Shown here: in pieces, positions 9,549 to 18,308 of the stretch
Layout: the number at the start of each line of letters is the position of its first letter
Numbering within the stretch: the first letter of the stretch is position 1
Origin: a virus
Virus record (IMG/VR): IMGVR_UViG_3300050343_000027
Coordinates: 1 to 47,610 of that record
Strand: one strand, 5' to 3'
Length of the DNA stretch: 47,610 nt
Translations under genes and position numbers: made by a program
The notes under the pieces: model-generated
Told to the model about the DNA's origin: nothing
Seen by the model: only the letters and a program-made list of their open reading frames with translations
Database searches by the model: none

Positions 9549-9964
9549 TATCCGTTATAGTTAAAGTTATTATTCCATCTTCTACATTGTAAACAATTGT
9601 ATTGCCTTCTAAAGTTAATGTACCACTATCAGAAGGAGTCTCTCCAAACAAGTTTTCTACTAACTGTCTTGATAACTGTGAGTATATTCTAGATTCTAAG
9701 TTTCTTATAAACCTTGCAAGTGTTGTATTCTCTTTGTCTCTTTCTATCTGGTCTTGTAAAGCTTTTATCTCTGCTTTCAAGAGCTGCTTTACGATTGAAC
9801 TCTTGGTTCTGAATTGTAAGATAATGTGAGCTAGTGTTCACACCACTAAAGCTAGGACTCTTAAACTTAAATACTACTTCATCTGCAATACTTCCTACAG
9901 ACCAAAACATAATTAACATAGACCAAAAGAACATACAGAACTTGCAGTTCCTTAAGTTTTTCAC
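9496..9964 (-). CDS. csgF: CsgF-like curli assembly factor, frameshifted
   Basis: CsgF binds CsgG at the cell surface and couples secretion to fibre nucleation. The signal peptide (FFWSMLIMFWSVGSIA) is followed by VVFKFKSPSFSGVNTSSHYLTIQNQE, matching the CsgG-binding N-terminus of CsgF (F-x-N-P-x-F-G-G...). Then come a helical neck (IKALQDQIERD...FIRNLESRIYSQLSRQLV) and the C-terminal strands NVEDGIITLTITDSDG and TTTISLPVG, like the end of E. coli CsgF. One indel near 9780 separates the halves. Start is GTG 9964; an alternative ATG at 9989 needs a second indel. It opens the accessory module, 38 nt after a small membrane protein gene. Confidence 0.83.
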
Positions 9965-10002
9965 TTTTAAATGTTGGTTTTAATTTCATAATGCTTTAAA
10001 AT

Positions 10003-10185
10003 TTATCGTTTATCCAAAAGCATAAATAACATAAAACCAAACACTACTACTTGTACAATAGAAGCTACAGTAATTTGTTTCATCGGGTGTATATCTACAA
10101 TTTTTTCTATCCAAGATTCACTTGGAGAAAGATTAACTACTTGTAATATTTTCTTATTAATCTTTTCGTTGGTCTTTCTTTCCAT
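10003..10185 (-). CDS. Small single-pass membrane protein
   Basis: Unrecognised, 60 residues: a basic N-terminal half, then one hydrophobic helix (ITVASIVQVVVFGFMLFMLL) and a DKR tail. Starts at ATG 10185, overlapping the previous gene by 29 nt. The cluster of three small membrane proteins here (10003-10874) after the virion genes is where podoviruses often keep holins or spanin-like lysis proteins, so a lysis role is possible, but no specific family is visible. It is the last gene before the csgF-like gene, and transcription probably reads through. Confidence 0.55.
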   Translation of the reverse strand: MERKTNEKINKKILQVVNLSPSESWIEKIVDIHPMKQITVASIVQVVVFGFMLFMLLDKR

Positions 10186-10437
10186 CTGCTCTCGCTATCC
10201 TATCTATATCGGGTTTTAAACCCATTGCTGCCCGACACATAGCATCTATTCTAATCATGTCGTTATCCATCTGTCTTATTCTATCTATTAATGCAACTAT
10301 CATACCGTGTTGCGTATCTAACTTCTTATGTATGTCTGCTATTAAAGATTTAAAAGTACCCATACAAGATATCCTAACCCTGCTGCACCTGCTGCCGGTA
10401 TACCTATAGTCTCTATAGCTTGTACCCAATCGTTCAT
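10157..10437 (-). CDS. Small membrane protein with amphipathic tail, holin candidate
   Basis: About 93 residues if read from ATG 10437 (MNDWVQAIETIGIPAAGAAGL then GYLVWVLFKSL), with one indel near 10365 joining it to the frame ending RADGKKDQRKD. There is one N-terminal hydrophobic helix, then a helical region (HKKLDTQHGMIVALIDRIRQ...DRIARADG) and a charged tail. This size and layout resemble small phage holins or pinholins, but no family signature is visible. Neighbouring genes are also small membrane proteins, with 1-nt spacing to the upstream stop. Lysis function is inference from context. Confidence 0.5.
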
Positions 10438-10438
10438 A

Positions 10439-10874
10439 TTACTTCTTAACTAAACTACCACCAAAGTACATACCTATAATAGCTGATACTAGGTTGGTAT
10501 CTAATTGTGTTATTACCAAGCCTTGAAAAGTTATCCATTCAAATACATCTCTACCTTCTTTAAAGAACCAGAATCCCGGTTGAAAGTTTGTATAACCTAC
10601 AGTAACATCTACATTAGGATAATAAACAGCTACAAGTTTAGGTAACACAACAATAGCAAACACTGATGTTAGTGCTATGATTCTTCTTGTCCACTGGAAT
10701 CCTTTATCTTTAACATCTCTTGCAGCTTTACGAGCTTTCATTTCAAACTCGCCACGTGTTATAAGTAACTTCTGTGTTGTCTTGTTTAGCCTTACGACTC
10801 TCTGCCCAGACACTCATAACTCCACCAAGTACAGTAGAGCCAAGCATAGTTATTATTTCAAACGGAAAACCCAT
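10439..10874 (-). CDS. Membrane protein of the late region
   Basis: About 144 residues from ATG 10874 (MGFPFEIITMLGSTVLGGVMSVWAES), with one indel near 10755 leading into the frame MKARKAARDVKDKGFQWTRR. Hydrophobic helices lie at the N-terminus, at IIALTSVFAIVVLPKLVAVYY and at the C-terminus (LVSAIIGMYFGG), so about three membrane segments. The basic loop between helices one and two is presumably cytoplasmic. I do not recognise a family with a known function. It could be a holin or a head/tail membrane-associated protein. Position after the lysozyme-bearing virion protein is compatible with lysis. Confidence 0.55.
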
Positions 10875-10878
10875 TACA

Positions 10879-11010
10879 CTACATCCGCCATAAGTCTTCG
10901 TATAGTATTCTAAATTCTTCTAACTGCATAAAGCCTAAGTCTTTTTCTATCTGGTGTATCCTGTAGACTTTATAAGCTTTTCAAGTTGTATCTCTGTGTA
11001 AAGTAGTCAT
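10879..11010 (-). CDS. Very small hypothetical protein, frameshifted
   Basis: About 43 residues. An ATG at 11010 overlaps the upstream stop as ATGA. The product reads DYFTQRYNLKSL, shifts near 10965, and continues KVYRIHQIEKDLGFMQLEEF to a stop at 10879-10881. It is helix-forming and charged, with no motif. I list it because both halves read as sensible protein in the right strand and the gap between flanking genes is otherwise unexplained. An alternative is that it is a decayed gene. Confidence 0.35.
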
Positions 11011-14000
11011 TCTGCTATTCTTTTTTCTAAATGAGGAACTCCGGGTTTTTCATATTTTTCAGAAAACATCTGTGTTATAAAACTAACATCCTTACTTCCT
11101 AAAGCTTCTTGCAAAGCTTTTCTGTCTTTAGTATTCATTCCCATAACTTTATCATTACCTTTTAAAACTTCATGAGTAAACATAACTTGACTAGCTGCAG
11201 AATCTTCAAGTTTATTATTTTCTAAATACTTATCATAATAAGGTCTTTGAAAATCTAATTGATATAAACCGTATCCTTTACCGTTCTTTTGTTTTTGTTG
11301 GTAGTCATAAGTATAACCTGTCTCTACTCCTATATTACCTAACTTAGCAGCTCTTGCTTCTTTAGAATATCCCAACTCTTTAAGTAAGTTATTAATTTGT
11401 AATACGTTAGGATTTACACTTCCACCTTCAGACAATCCCAACCTAGCCATTTGGTCAGAGTAAGGTTTACCTGTGTTAGGGTCTACTCTATCAGCAGGGT
11501 TTTCTTTAGTATATGGTACATCGTCTTTGCCTTTTACTAATCCGCCTGTTGCATATTTAGATAAAGGAACAATATCTTCTTGTTTAATCTTAGCAGCTTC
11601 TTTTAAAGTAGTTCCTGTTTCAGTAAGTTGTTCTCCTATAACTTCACTCCTCATTATATCCTTACCAAAAGGAACAACAGTTTCTACTAAATCAACTCCA
11701 CCTGTATAAAATTTACCCTTACCTACAGTTTGAGTACCAGCATATAAATCATTTAATAATCCAGCAGCAGGATAAATTGTTTCTATAGCATCGTTACCGT
11801 AAAATTTAAAAGAGTTTAATATTTTATCTAAATACCAAGGCATAGTTTGACCTGAAAATACTGCTGAATCAGCCATAGCTTCTGTTAATTTTTCTAAGTC
11901 TTTTTCTTTTAATGATGAATAAAATTGACCGTGGTCTTCTCTAAAATCTTTACTAGGATTTACAGCTACATACAAATCTCTAACTGTTGCATATAAAGGT
12001 AAAGTACCTAACATCATCATAGCTAACTTACCGTCCCCTTCTTCAATCCTTCTTACTAAAGCATTTGTTTGACTTCCTTTAGCCATAGCCCAAGATAAAA
12101 AACTACCTGCTAATTTTATCCAAGGATTTTTACTTTGAGCAAATAATCTTCTGTTACCTATTTGAGGCAGTAAAGCATCTCTATCAGCAGACCTTCTACC
12201 TGCTCTGTCAATTAATACTTTACCAATCTTATCTTCATAAGCTTCATCAATGTTTTTAAACTTACCTAAATAATTAATGTTTTCAGTATTTAAACCCATT
12301 AAATCTATCTCTCTAGTTTTAGAGCCTTTTAAAGTTCCTTTTCTCACAGCCTCTTTACTTAAATCAAAAGCTCTGAAAGCACCAGCATCATATGCAAACT
12401 CTCTAGCAAATCTTGTAACTCTACCTAGTTGTATTGCTTCAAAAAATTTTCTTTGAAACTCTACTAAACCTTTTTGATATCTAGTATTAGCATCTATTGA
12501 AAAGTTTTGTAACTCTCTTTCTAAGGCACCATTATACTGTCTTCCTGAAAAAACTCTTCCAAAAAATCCTTCGTCTCCCTCTACTCTTAAAGCTAGTTCT
12601 TTAGAAAACTTTGGACCGCCAGTTATTTTCCTAACAGCAGAGTTCCACCCAGCTTTAAATCCACTATTCTGTATAGTTTGAATGGTATCACCTAAAGACG
12701 GTAAAGCTACTTTAGTAAGTTTAGTGGTTGCTAATAGTGTTTGTAGACTGAGGATAAAACTTCTTTGTAATTCTCCTTTAGGCATTTTATCAGCATCTAA
12801 AACTTTAAAATAAGAATTAACTGTGTTACTAATATCTTCCAAATCATTTGTATAAAGTTTTTGTAAAGATGAATTTGTTTTCCAATTCTTATCTATAGAA
12901 CTATAGTAACTACCTAATTGTTTTTTTAAATTTTGTATACCTTGACCTTTAGTTCCATACCTCCTAGCAAACTCAGCTACTCTTATTGAGTTATCAAACA
13001 AACTTAAATTTGTAGCTATTGGGTCTTGAATAAATAAATCTTTAGCTAAAGCTCTAGCTTCTTGGTCAAACAAAACTCTTTCATTTTCAAAAAACCTAGC
13101 TGATTGTATTATAGTATCGTTTTTATCAACTACCTTACCATTGTTCTTAATAAAAGATTTCATTACGTCTTGGTCTAGAAGCCTGTCTGAATCTAAAACT
13201 AACTGTCTTCTCACATTATCAGACGACATTATATAAGAAGTGGCTAAACCTTCTGCTTGTTTATCTGTTAAGACTTTAATAGGTAGTAAATTTCCTTTAC
13301 TATCTACTTTAGAAAACCCAGGAACTTTTTTACCTTTATACTTAACGCTTTGTAATTTAAAAGAATCTTTTAGAATAGAAACTACTTTATCAAAACCTAA
13401 TTCATCTATTTTGTTTCTATCAAATATTTGAGTTAAACCATAAGAGTCTTGTTCTGTAAATTCAACTCCTGCTTTTTTCATATAAGTCTTAAAACTTACG
13501 TTTAGTTTAAACAGTTCGTCTGCTAATGTTTTAGCTTTAGTGTTATTTAAATCTCCAGTTTTTAAAAAAGAAGATTTAGCAGAAGAAGGCATGTTCTTTT
13601 GCTGTAGTAGTCTTCCTGCTGCTTCTATAGTAGAATCGTCAGTAGTTCCTAGGATACTAAATAACTTTATTTTAAAATGGTCAAAAGATTTATCAGCTAA
13701 TTCTTCTACAGATTCTTGTAACGTTTGTCCAGTTTTTAAAGAAGCTCCTTGGTTTCTTAAAAAATCTAATCCAAACTTTTGAAGTATAGGATTACGAGAT
13801 TGTAAAACTGCAGCATGGCTAGAAGAAAATAATCTTTTCATAGCGTTCATATTACTATCTCTAAAAATTTTAACTGCTTCGTTATTGGCTGTTTGTTTTA
13901 CTTTATCAGATAGTTTATATTTAGATAACTCTAATCTTTTAGAGAAAGCTCCTAGAAAAGCTCCAACAGCAATTCCTTTATACATAGCTTCATTAGTATT

Positions 14001-15344
14001 TTCATCTGATAAATAAATGCCAACCAAGCCTCCGCTAGTAGCTCCTAGTAAAGGACGAGTTAATTCATGTACCAATGCTTTAGTTAAACCCTCTCCCACC
14101 TTACCTTCTAGTAAACCTTTTTGATAAGCTTTATATAAAGATTCGACACCTACTATAGCTGTGTCTTCTGGTTGTTTTACAAAATTAATTTGGTTTATTT
14201 CTTTCTTTAAACCTTTTAATTCTTGTTTATTTTGTTGAAGTTGTTTATACATCTTCTCACCTTGCTTAACATTTATTGTTTTAGAAGGCTTGAAAACTAT
14301 TTTATTTTTAGAATCAAATACAATATGATTTTTCCTCAACTGTTTCATTTGATGTAAATGAGGAGCTAAAATATTTTGAATGTCAGCATTTTCTTTTTTT
14401 ATTAAATCTATTTTACTATAAGCAGCTCCTACAGATTCAAAATTATTTGACATAGATTGAATAACTGGTTGATTTTCTTCATATATTTCTTTAGAAATAA
14501 TATTAAGCTCATCTACAGTTTTATTGTTTAAAGCTGGAGTTGTAGGTGTAGAAGCATCTATAACTTTTGTTTTAATTACATTACCGTTTTCATCTATAGA
14601 ATTAACAGTTTGATTTATTTTATTAGAACCTAATCTATTTGCAATCAGAGAACCTAAAGCTGAACTTGCTCCTCCTAATCCAGCAGAAGCCGCAACTATT
14701 GTAGGACTTATTTCACCGTATAAAGCTTTTTCACGTAACAAAGCTTCTCCACCTGCAACAGTTGAACCTGTAGCTATAGTAGCTATTCTACCGGCTTTAG
14801 CTACCTTAACCCAAGGTATAAAAAATGTAACAGGGTCTGCAACTGCAACACCCATTCTACCGCTTAGTACTGTTAAGTCCTCTTCTCTACCATAAAACTC
14901 TGGAAACTCTTTATATATTTTTTGTTGTCTATCAGATTCTATTCTCTGAGATGCTTCAGTAAAACTTTCATCAGAAGCTAAAGATTCTATTCCTGCTTTT
15001 GATAATCTATATAAACTTCCTAATATTGAAGGTTCTTGAGCAGCTCCAAACTTCACTTTTCTACCACTAGAAATATCATCTAAGCCAGAACCTTGTTGTA
15101 TCTCAGAGGCATCTTTTATAAAGTTAGAATATAAATCAACGCCTTCTACAGGTTTTTCTTTAGTAACATCTTGTATGTCTTGTAGCTTTTCTTGCTCAGT
15201 TTTTTGAAGTTCTTCAATTTTTCTTTGTTCTTCTTTTATTCTTTCATTGTTTTCTTCTTCTCTAGCTAAAAATTCATCGTCTTCTTCATGATAAGGAGAC
15301 TGTAAAGAAGCATTCTTTATAAATTGAGAATATAAATCTGTCAT
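11007..15344 (-). CDS. Large internal virion protein with C-terminal lysozyme-like domain
   Basis: A 1445-residue uninterrupted protein. The N-terminal 150 residues hold Glu/Lys-rich helices and a repeated LYSxFIKDAS/LYSQFIKNAS peptide. The middle has several Gly/Ala-rich hydrophobic stretches (about residues 170-235 and 425-465). The C-terminal 130 residues match the phage tail lysozyme family: GNIGVETGYTYDYQQKQ, GYGLYQLDFQRPYYDKYL and SAASQVMF, with the Glu of GVETG as likely catalytic acid. By analogy with T7 gp16 it may be ejected and open the peptidoglycan during DNA entry. No separate endolysin gene was found, so it may also help lysis. It follows four other virion-type genes and ends by overlapping a small gene. 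Confidence 0.75.
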   Translation of the reverse strand: MTDLYSQFIKNASLQSPYHEEDDEFLAREEENNERIKEEQRKIEELQKTEQEKLQDIQDVTKEKPVEGVDLYSNFIKDASEIQQGSGLDDISSGRKVKFGAAQEPSILGSLYRLSKAGIESLASDESFTEASQRIESDRQQKIYKEFPEFYGREEDLTVLSGRMGVAVADPVTFFIPWVKVAKAGRIATIATGSTVAGGEALLREKALYGEISPTIVAASAGLGGASSALGSLIANRLGSNKINQTVNSIDENGNVIKTKVIDASTPTTPALNNKTVDELNIISKEIYEENQPVIQSMSNNFESVGAAYSKIDLIKKENADIQNILAPHLHQMKQLRKNHIVFDSKNKIVFKPSKTINVKQGEKMYKQLQQNKQELKGLKKEINQINFVKQPEDTAIVGVESLYKAYQKGLLEGKVGEGLTKALVHELTRPLLGATSGGLVGIYLSDENTNEAMYKGIAVGAFLGAFSKRLELSKYKLSDKVKQTANNEAVKIFRDSNMNAMKRLFSSSHAAVLQSRNPILQKFGLDFLRNQGASLKTGQTLQESVEELADKSFDHFKIKLFSILGTTDDSTIEAAGRLLQQKNMPSSAKSSFLKTGDLNNTKAKTLADELFKLNVSFKTYMKKAGVEFTEQDSYGLTQIFDRNKIDELGFDKVVSILKDSFKLQSVKYKGKKVPGFSKVDSKGNLLPIKVLTDKQAEGLATSYIMSSDNVRRQLVLDSDRLLDQDVMKSFIKNNGKVVDKNDTIIQSARFFENERVLFDQEARALAKDLFIQDPIATNLSLFDNSIRVAEFARRYGTKGQGIQNLKKQLGSYYSSIDKNWKTNSSLQKLYTNDLEDISNTVNSYFKVLDADKMPKGELQRSFILSLQTLLATTKLTKVALPSLGDTIQTIQNSGFKAGWNSAVRKITGGPKFSKELALRVEGDEGFFGRVFSGRQYNGALERELQNFSIDANTRYQKGLVEFQRKFFEAIQLGRVTRFAREFAYDAGAFRAFDLSKEAVRKGTLKGSKTREIDLMGLNTENINYLGKFKNIDEAYEDKIGKVLIDRAGRRSADRDALLPQIGNRRLFAQSKNPWIKLAGSFLSWAMAKGSQTNALVRRIEEGDGKLAMMMLGTLPLYATVRDLYVAVNPSKDFREDHGQFYSSLKEKDLEKLTEAMADSAVFSGQTMPWYLDKILNSFKFYGNDAIETIYPAAGLLNDLYAGTQTVGKGKFYTGGVDLVETVVPFGKDIMRSEVIGEQLTETGTTLKEAAKIKQEDIVPLSKYATGGLVKGKDDVPYTKENPADRVDPNTGKPYSDQMARLGLSEGGSVNPNVLQINNLLKELGYSKEARAAKLGNIGVETGYTYDYQQKQKNGKGYGLYQLDFQRPYYDKYLENNKLEDSAASQVMFTHEVLKGNDKVMGMNTKDRKALQEALGSKDVSFITQMFSEKYEKPGVPHLEKRIAE

Positions 15345-15354
15345 AGTGAGTTAA

Positions 15355-16794
15355 TTAAGATAATGGATTTTTTCTAAATTTTGTTTCGTATTGAAAAAAA
15401 GGAGAAAGTGTTTGTTTAGTTTTTTCTTCTTCAAAAATAGAACTTTCTAAATTGTTTAAAAATCCTTGAGCTTGTGGAATGTTTTCAAATTGTTTAACTA
15501 TTTGCATATATAAGTTTTCTTTTTGCTCTTGATTATATTTACCACTTAAAAAAGCTTTTTGAATTTGTAAAGGAGTAACTTTATTTTCTCCAACTTGAAT
15601 TTCTGAATTCATAAACTCTCTATTTATTTGTTCTTTTTTTCTTAAGTTTAAATCTTCTTTTGTTTTTTCTGACATAAGCTCAGTAGTATTAATATACTCA
15701 GTTAAACCTATATTTAAAAAATAATCTGGGCTTTTTAATTTTCCTCTATTTTCAGGTACTGCTTCATATTGTTTTCTAGCTTCAACAGCAAAACTTAAAA
15801 CATTACTTTTAAATAAATCTGCACGTTCTACTGTATTCTCACCCTTATCGCCTTTTGTCATAGCCCTATATATTTTATCTATACTCAGTGTATTATCTGA
15901 TAAAGAAGTAGAATATTTTTGCTGATAAAACACAGAAGTTGGTTCTTTATTTATAGCATTATTAAAAGCGTTTTCTAAATCTGAAGGAGGTTTAGATTTC
16001 CAACTTGATGTACTAACAAACTGTGCAATTTGTTCGTCTGTAAAAGGAGTATACTTAACAGTTTTTTCAATATCATCAAGGTTTTTTAGATATATTTTAT
16101 TTAATTTTAAATTATCTACTATTACTTGTTTTTGTTGAGAAGTCATTCTTTTAGGTAGTAGTATATCTTGTCCTTCAACACTAACAGTTTCCATTCCTCT
16201 TTCTCTAAAACCAAGTTTATCTAGTACATAGCTTCCTACGTTAGCTTCACTTTTTATTATTTTCTGAGCCTCTACAAGTTTATTAGTTGTTGGAGCTAAG
16301 AATAATTTTTTATTCTCTGCAGTATCTTTAATATTTTCAAAGTTTTTAAATAGTTCTAATTTTTGCTCGTATCCATTAAGGTCATCTTGTATCAAAGGAT
16401 TAACTGTGTCTTCAAACTGTTTTATTTTTTCAGCGTTTAATTCAGAAACTTTAGATTTTCCTAGTTCTCTTTGTTTATACATATCATATTGTTTTTGTTT
16501 AAAAGCATTTTTCCAATCTTTATCAGATGTACCCATACCATAACCTTTCATCATACTATTATGGTCAGTCCAAAAATTAATACCTGCTCTAAACTGTTTT
16601 GATTTATTATCTATTAAACCAATATTACTTTTCCAAAACTCATCAGCTCTTTTCTGAGCTTGTTTACGTAAAACCATATTACCGACTTGAACACCTAACA
16701 AAGCTGCTCCAAAAAATTTACCCTTTTTTTCTTCTTTCTTTCTTCTCTTTTTTGCTTGAGATAATAAAGATTCACCTAATTGTTCTATTGCCAT
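15355..16794 (-). CDS. Internal virion/structural protein
   Basis: Unrecognised, 479 residues, intact. The N-terminus is very basic (KKRRKKEEKKGK) followed by a short Gly/Ala hydrophobic segment (FFGAALLGVQVGNMV). The remainder is Lys/Glu/Asn-rich and helical, with no cysteine-based or enzymatic motifs. It lies between the lysozyme-bearing virion protein (10 nt downstream) and a smaller acidic protein (2 nt upstream). In podoviruses this position is that of internal core or ejection proteins. I infer an ejection protein; a tail component is the alternative. Confidence 0.6.
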   Translation of the reverse strand: MAIEQLGESLLSQAKKRRKKEEKKGKFFGAALLGVQVGNMVLRKQAQKRADEFWKSNIGLIDNKSKQFRAGINFWTDHNSMMKGYGMGTSDKDWKNAFKQKQYDMYKQRELGKSKVSELNAEKIKQFEDTVNPLIQDDLNGYEQKLELFKNFENIKDTAENKKLFLAPTTNKLVEAQKIIKSEANVGSYVLDKLGFRERGMETVSVEGQDILLPKRMTSQQKQVIVDNLKLNKIYLKNLDDIEKTVKYTPFTDEQIAQFVSTSSWKSKPPSDLENAFNNAINKEPTSVFYQQKYSTSLSDNTLSIDKIYRAMTKGDKGENTVERADLFKSNVLSFAVEARKQYEAVPENRGKLKSPDYFLNIGLTEYINTTELMSEKTKEDLNLRKKEQINREFMNSEIQVGENKVTPLQIQKAFLSGKYNQEQKENLYMQIVKQFENIPQAQGFLNNLESSIFEEEKTKQTLSPFFQYETKFRKNPLS

Positions 16795-16795
16795 G

Positions 16796-17398
16796 TTATT
16801 CCTCTCTATCTAATAAACTTTCTGGTTGACTTGTTTCTGGTTTTTCTAATAAACTTGGTTGTTCTGGTGGAGTAAACTGCTCTAATCTTTCTTCTATTTC
16901 TTTAGGAAGTACTCCTGATTTAACTTTAGATACTATTTTATCTTCAGCTATTTTTGTTATTTGACTTATTTGGGATATTTGCTCATCTTCATCTTCAGGC
17001 TCATCTTGCTCACCCTCATAAGTAATGTATTCTTGTATACCTGCTTTTTCTGCAAAAGCTATAATCATGTACATAGTAGGCTCAACAAGTAAAAGCATTA
17101 AGTCTGGATTCCACATTCCTTTTTGAAAACCATCTGTTAGTATAACTTGTGCTATATCTCCTACAGGAACTTCGTTTCTAACCAAGTCCATTAATGAATG
17201 GTAAGCTTCAGGTTCAGATAATTCAACAAATAAAGAATCTATTGCAGGTTGTATTTCTACAAACTGAGGAGCTTTTTCCCAAGGATAAGGACTTTCAGGA
17301 CTGTTAGTTAAAGAAGAACCGGGTATAGGTCTTCCATTATTAGCTAAAAATTCTAAACCTTGTTGGTCAAAATCTTTATATTCAACTTTGTTAGCCAT
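16796..17398 (-). CDS. Acidic structural protein
   Basis: Unrecognised, 200 residues, intact. The first 60 residues are Pro-rich, the middle has two hydrophobic helices (LMLLLVEPTMYMIIAFAEKA), and the C-terminal third is strongly acidic (EGEQDEPEDEDEQ) and Gln/Ser/Pro-rich, ending in repeated SLLxxEE/SLLDREE segments. Overlaps the upstream gene stop by one base (TAATG) and is 2 nt from the next, so it is translationally coupled within the virion-protein cluster. Likely a minor virion or core-assembly protein. Confidence 0.55.
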   Translation of the reverse strand: MANKVEYKDFDQQGLEFLANNGRPIPGSSLTNSPESPYPWEKAPQFVEIQPAIDSLFVELSEPEAYHSLMDLVRNEVPVGDIAQVILTDGFQKGMWNPDLMLLLVEPTMYMIIAFAEKAGIQEYITYEGEQDEPEDEDEQISQISQITKIAEDKIVSKVKSGVLPKEIEERLEQFTPPEQPSLLEKPETSQPESLLDREE

Positions 17399-18291
17399 TA
17401 TCTTGCTCCTAAAACATTATTTAAAAAGAAGGAGTCTCCTCCAAACGAAGTATCGTTACTTACAGATACAGTATGTATAGGTCCTCCATAAATACCTCCA
17501 GAAGCTCCTACCTCATCGTTTATTTGATTTAACTTTGTAAAATCTACTTCATTATAAGTAGTGTATCCTTGATAAGCATTGGCATTTAAAAAGTCTGCTA
17601 CCTCTGCATTATACTCAACGTCTGGTTGATATATAGAAGCTGCAACACCTTCTTGAACTCCTGAAACAACTCCTGTAGTAATTTTACTTGGTATATCTAA
17701 AATAGCTTCTTTACCTTTTTCTTTTACTTGCTCCAGTAAAGTTTTTTCTCCTGCTTCTGTAACTACATCTTTAACTTTCGTATCTAATAAAGACTCAGGA
17801 ACTGTTTTAGCTAACTGTCCTTCTACAGTTTGTGAAGTTACTACATCTTCTACAGCTTTATCATATGGAGTTTTACCAAAATCAAACTCTTTCATATCAG
17901 GAGAATTTTTAACTAAATCTGAAACATCAGCATTAATACCAAATAAATCTTTAGCTTTAGTAGTGACAGTTTCTAATCCGCCTTTAATAGCATCAGTAAC
18001 AGTACTAAAAGCTCCTTTTATTTTAGTAGCTCCCCAATGTACTCCTTTCATTACTGTACCTGCAGCTTTAACAAATAAATTACTACTTCCTGCCATCGCT
18101 GTACCCAATGTACCAAGCCCTTTAAAAATAGCACCGGCTGCCCAAGGCATTACAAATCCTAAAGCAATTTGTCCTATTACTCCCAGTTTAGCAAAAGGTT
18201 TAGCTATTTTACCTATTAAGCTTTTAAACTTTTTACCTACTTTTTTAATTCCTCTTCCTATTTGTTTTATTTTTTTTCTAAGAAATCCCAT
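17398..18291 (-). CDS. Amphipathic internal virion protein
   Basis: Unrecognised, 297 residues, intact. The N-terminal 35 residues are strongly basic and amphipathic (FLRKKIKQIGRGIKKVGKKF), then come long Gly/Ala hydrophobic stretches (GVIGQIALGFVMPWAAGAIFKGLGT is the clearest). The latter half is acidic and Val/Thr-rich. Basic amphipathic and membrane-like segments are what ejection proteins that cross the host envelope look like, so I infer a role in DNA entry. It lies 18 nt downstream of the giant coiled-coil protein. A pore-forming or tail-tip role is an alternative. Confidence 0.55.
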   Translation of the reverse strand: MGFLRKKIKQIGRGIKKVGKKFKSLIGKIAKPFAKLGVIGQIALGFVMPWAAGAIFKGLGTLGTAMAGSSNLFVKAAGTVMKGVHWGATKIKGAFSTVTDAIKGGLETVTTKAKDLFGINADVSDLVKNSPDMKEFDFGKTPYDKAVEDVVTSQTVEGQLAKTVPESLLDTKVKDVVTEAGEKTLLEQVKEKGKEAILDIPSKITTGVVSGVQEGVAASIYQPDVEYNAEVADFLNANAYQGYTTYNEVDFTKLNQINDEVGASGGIYGGPIHTVSVSNDTSFGGDSFFLNNVLGAR

Positions 18292-18308
18292 GTCTTTTCC
18301 TGTTATAT

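Noticed and set aside
5278-9964. The curli/cyclase segment as contaminating bacterial DNA
   Set aside because: It continues directly from phage membrane-protein genes on the same strand with tight spacing and overlaps, and its 3' end overlaps the phage plus-strand unit; a chimera remains possible but is not indicated.
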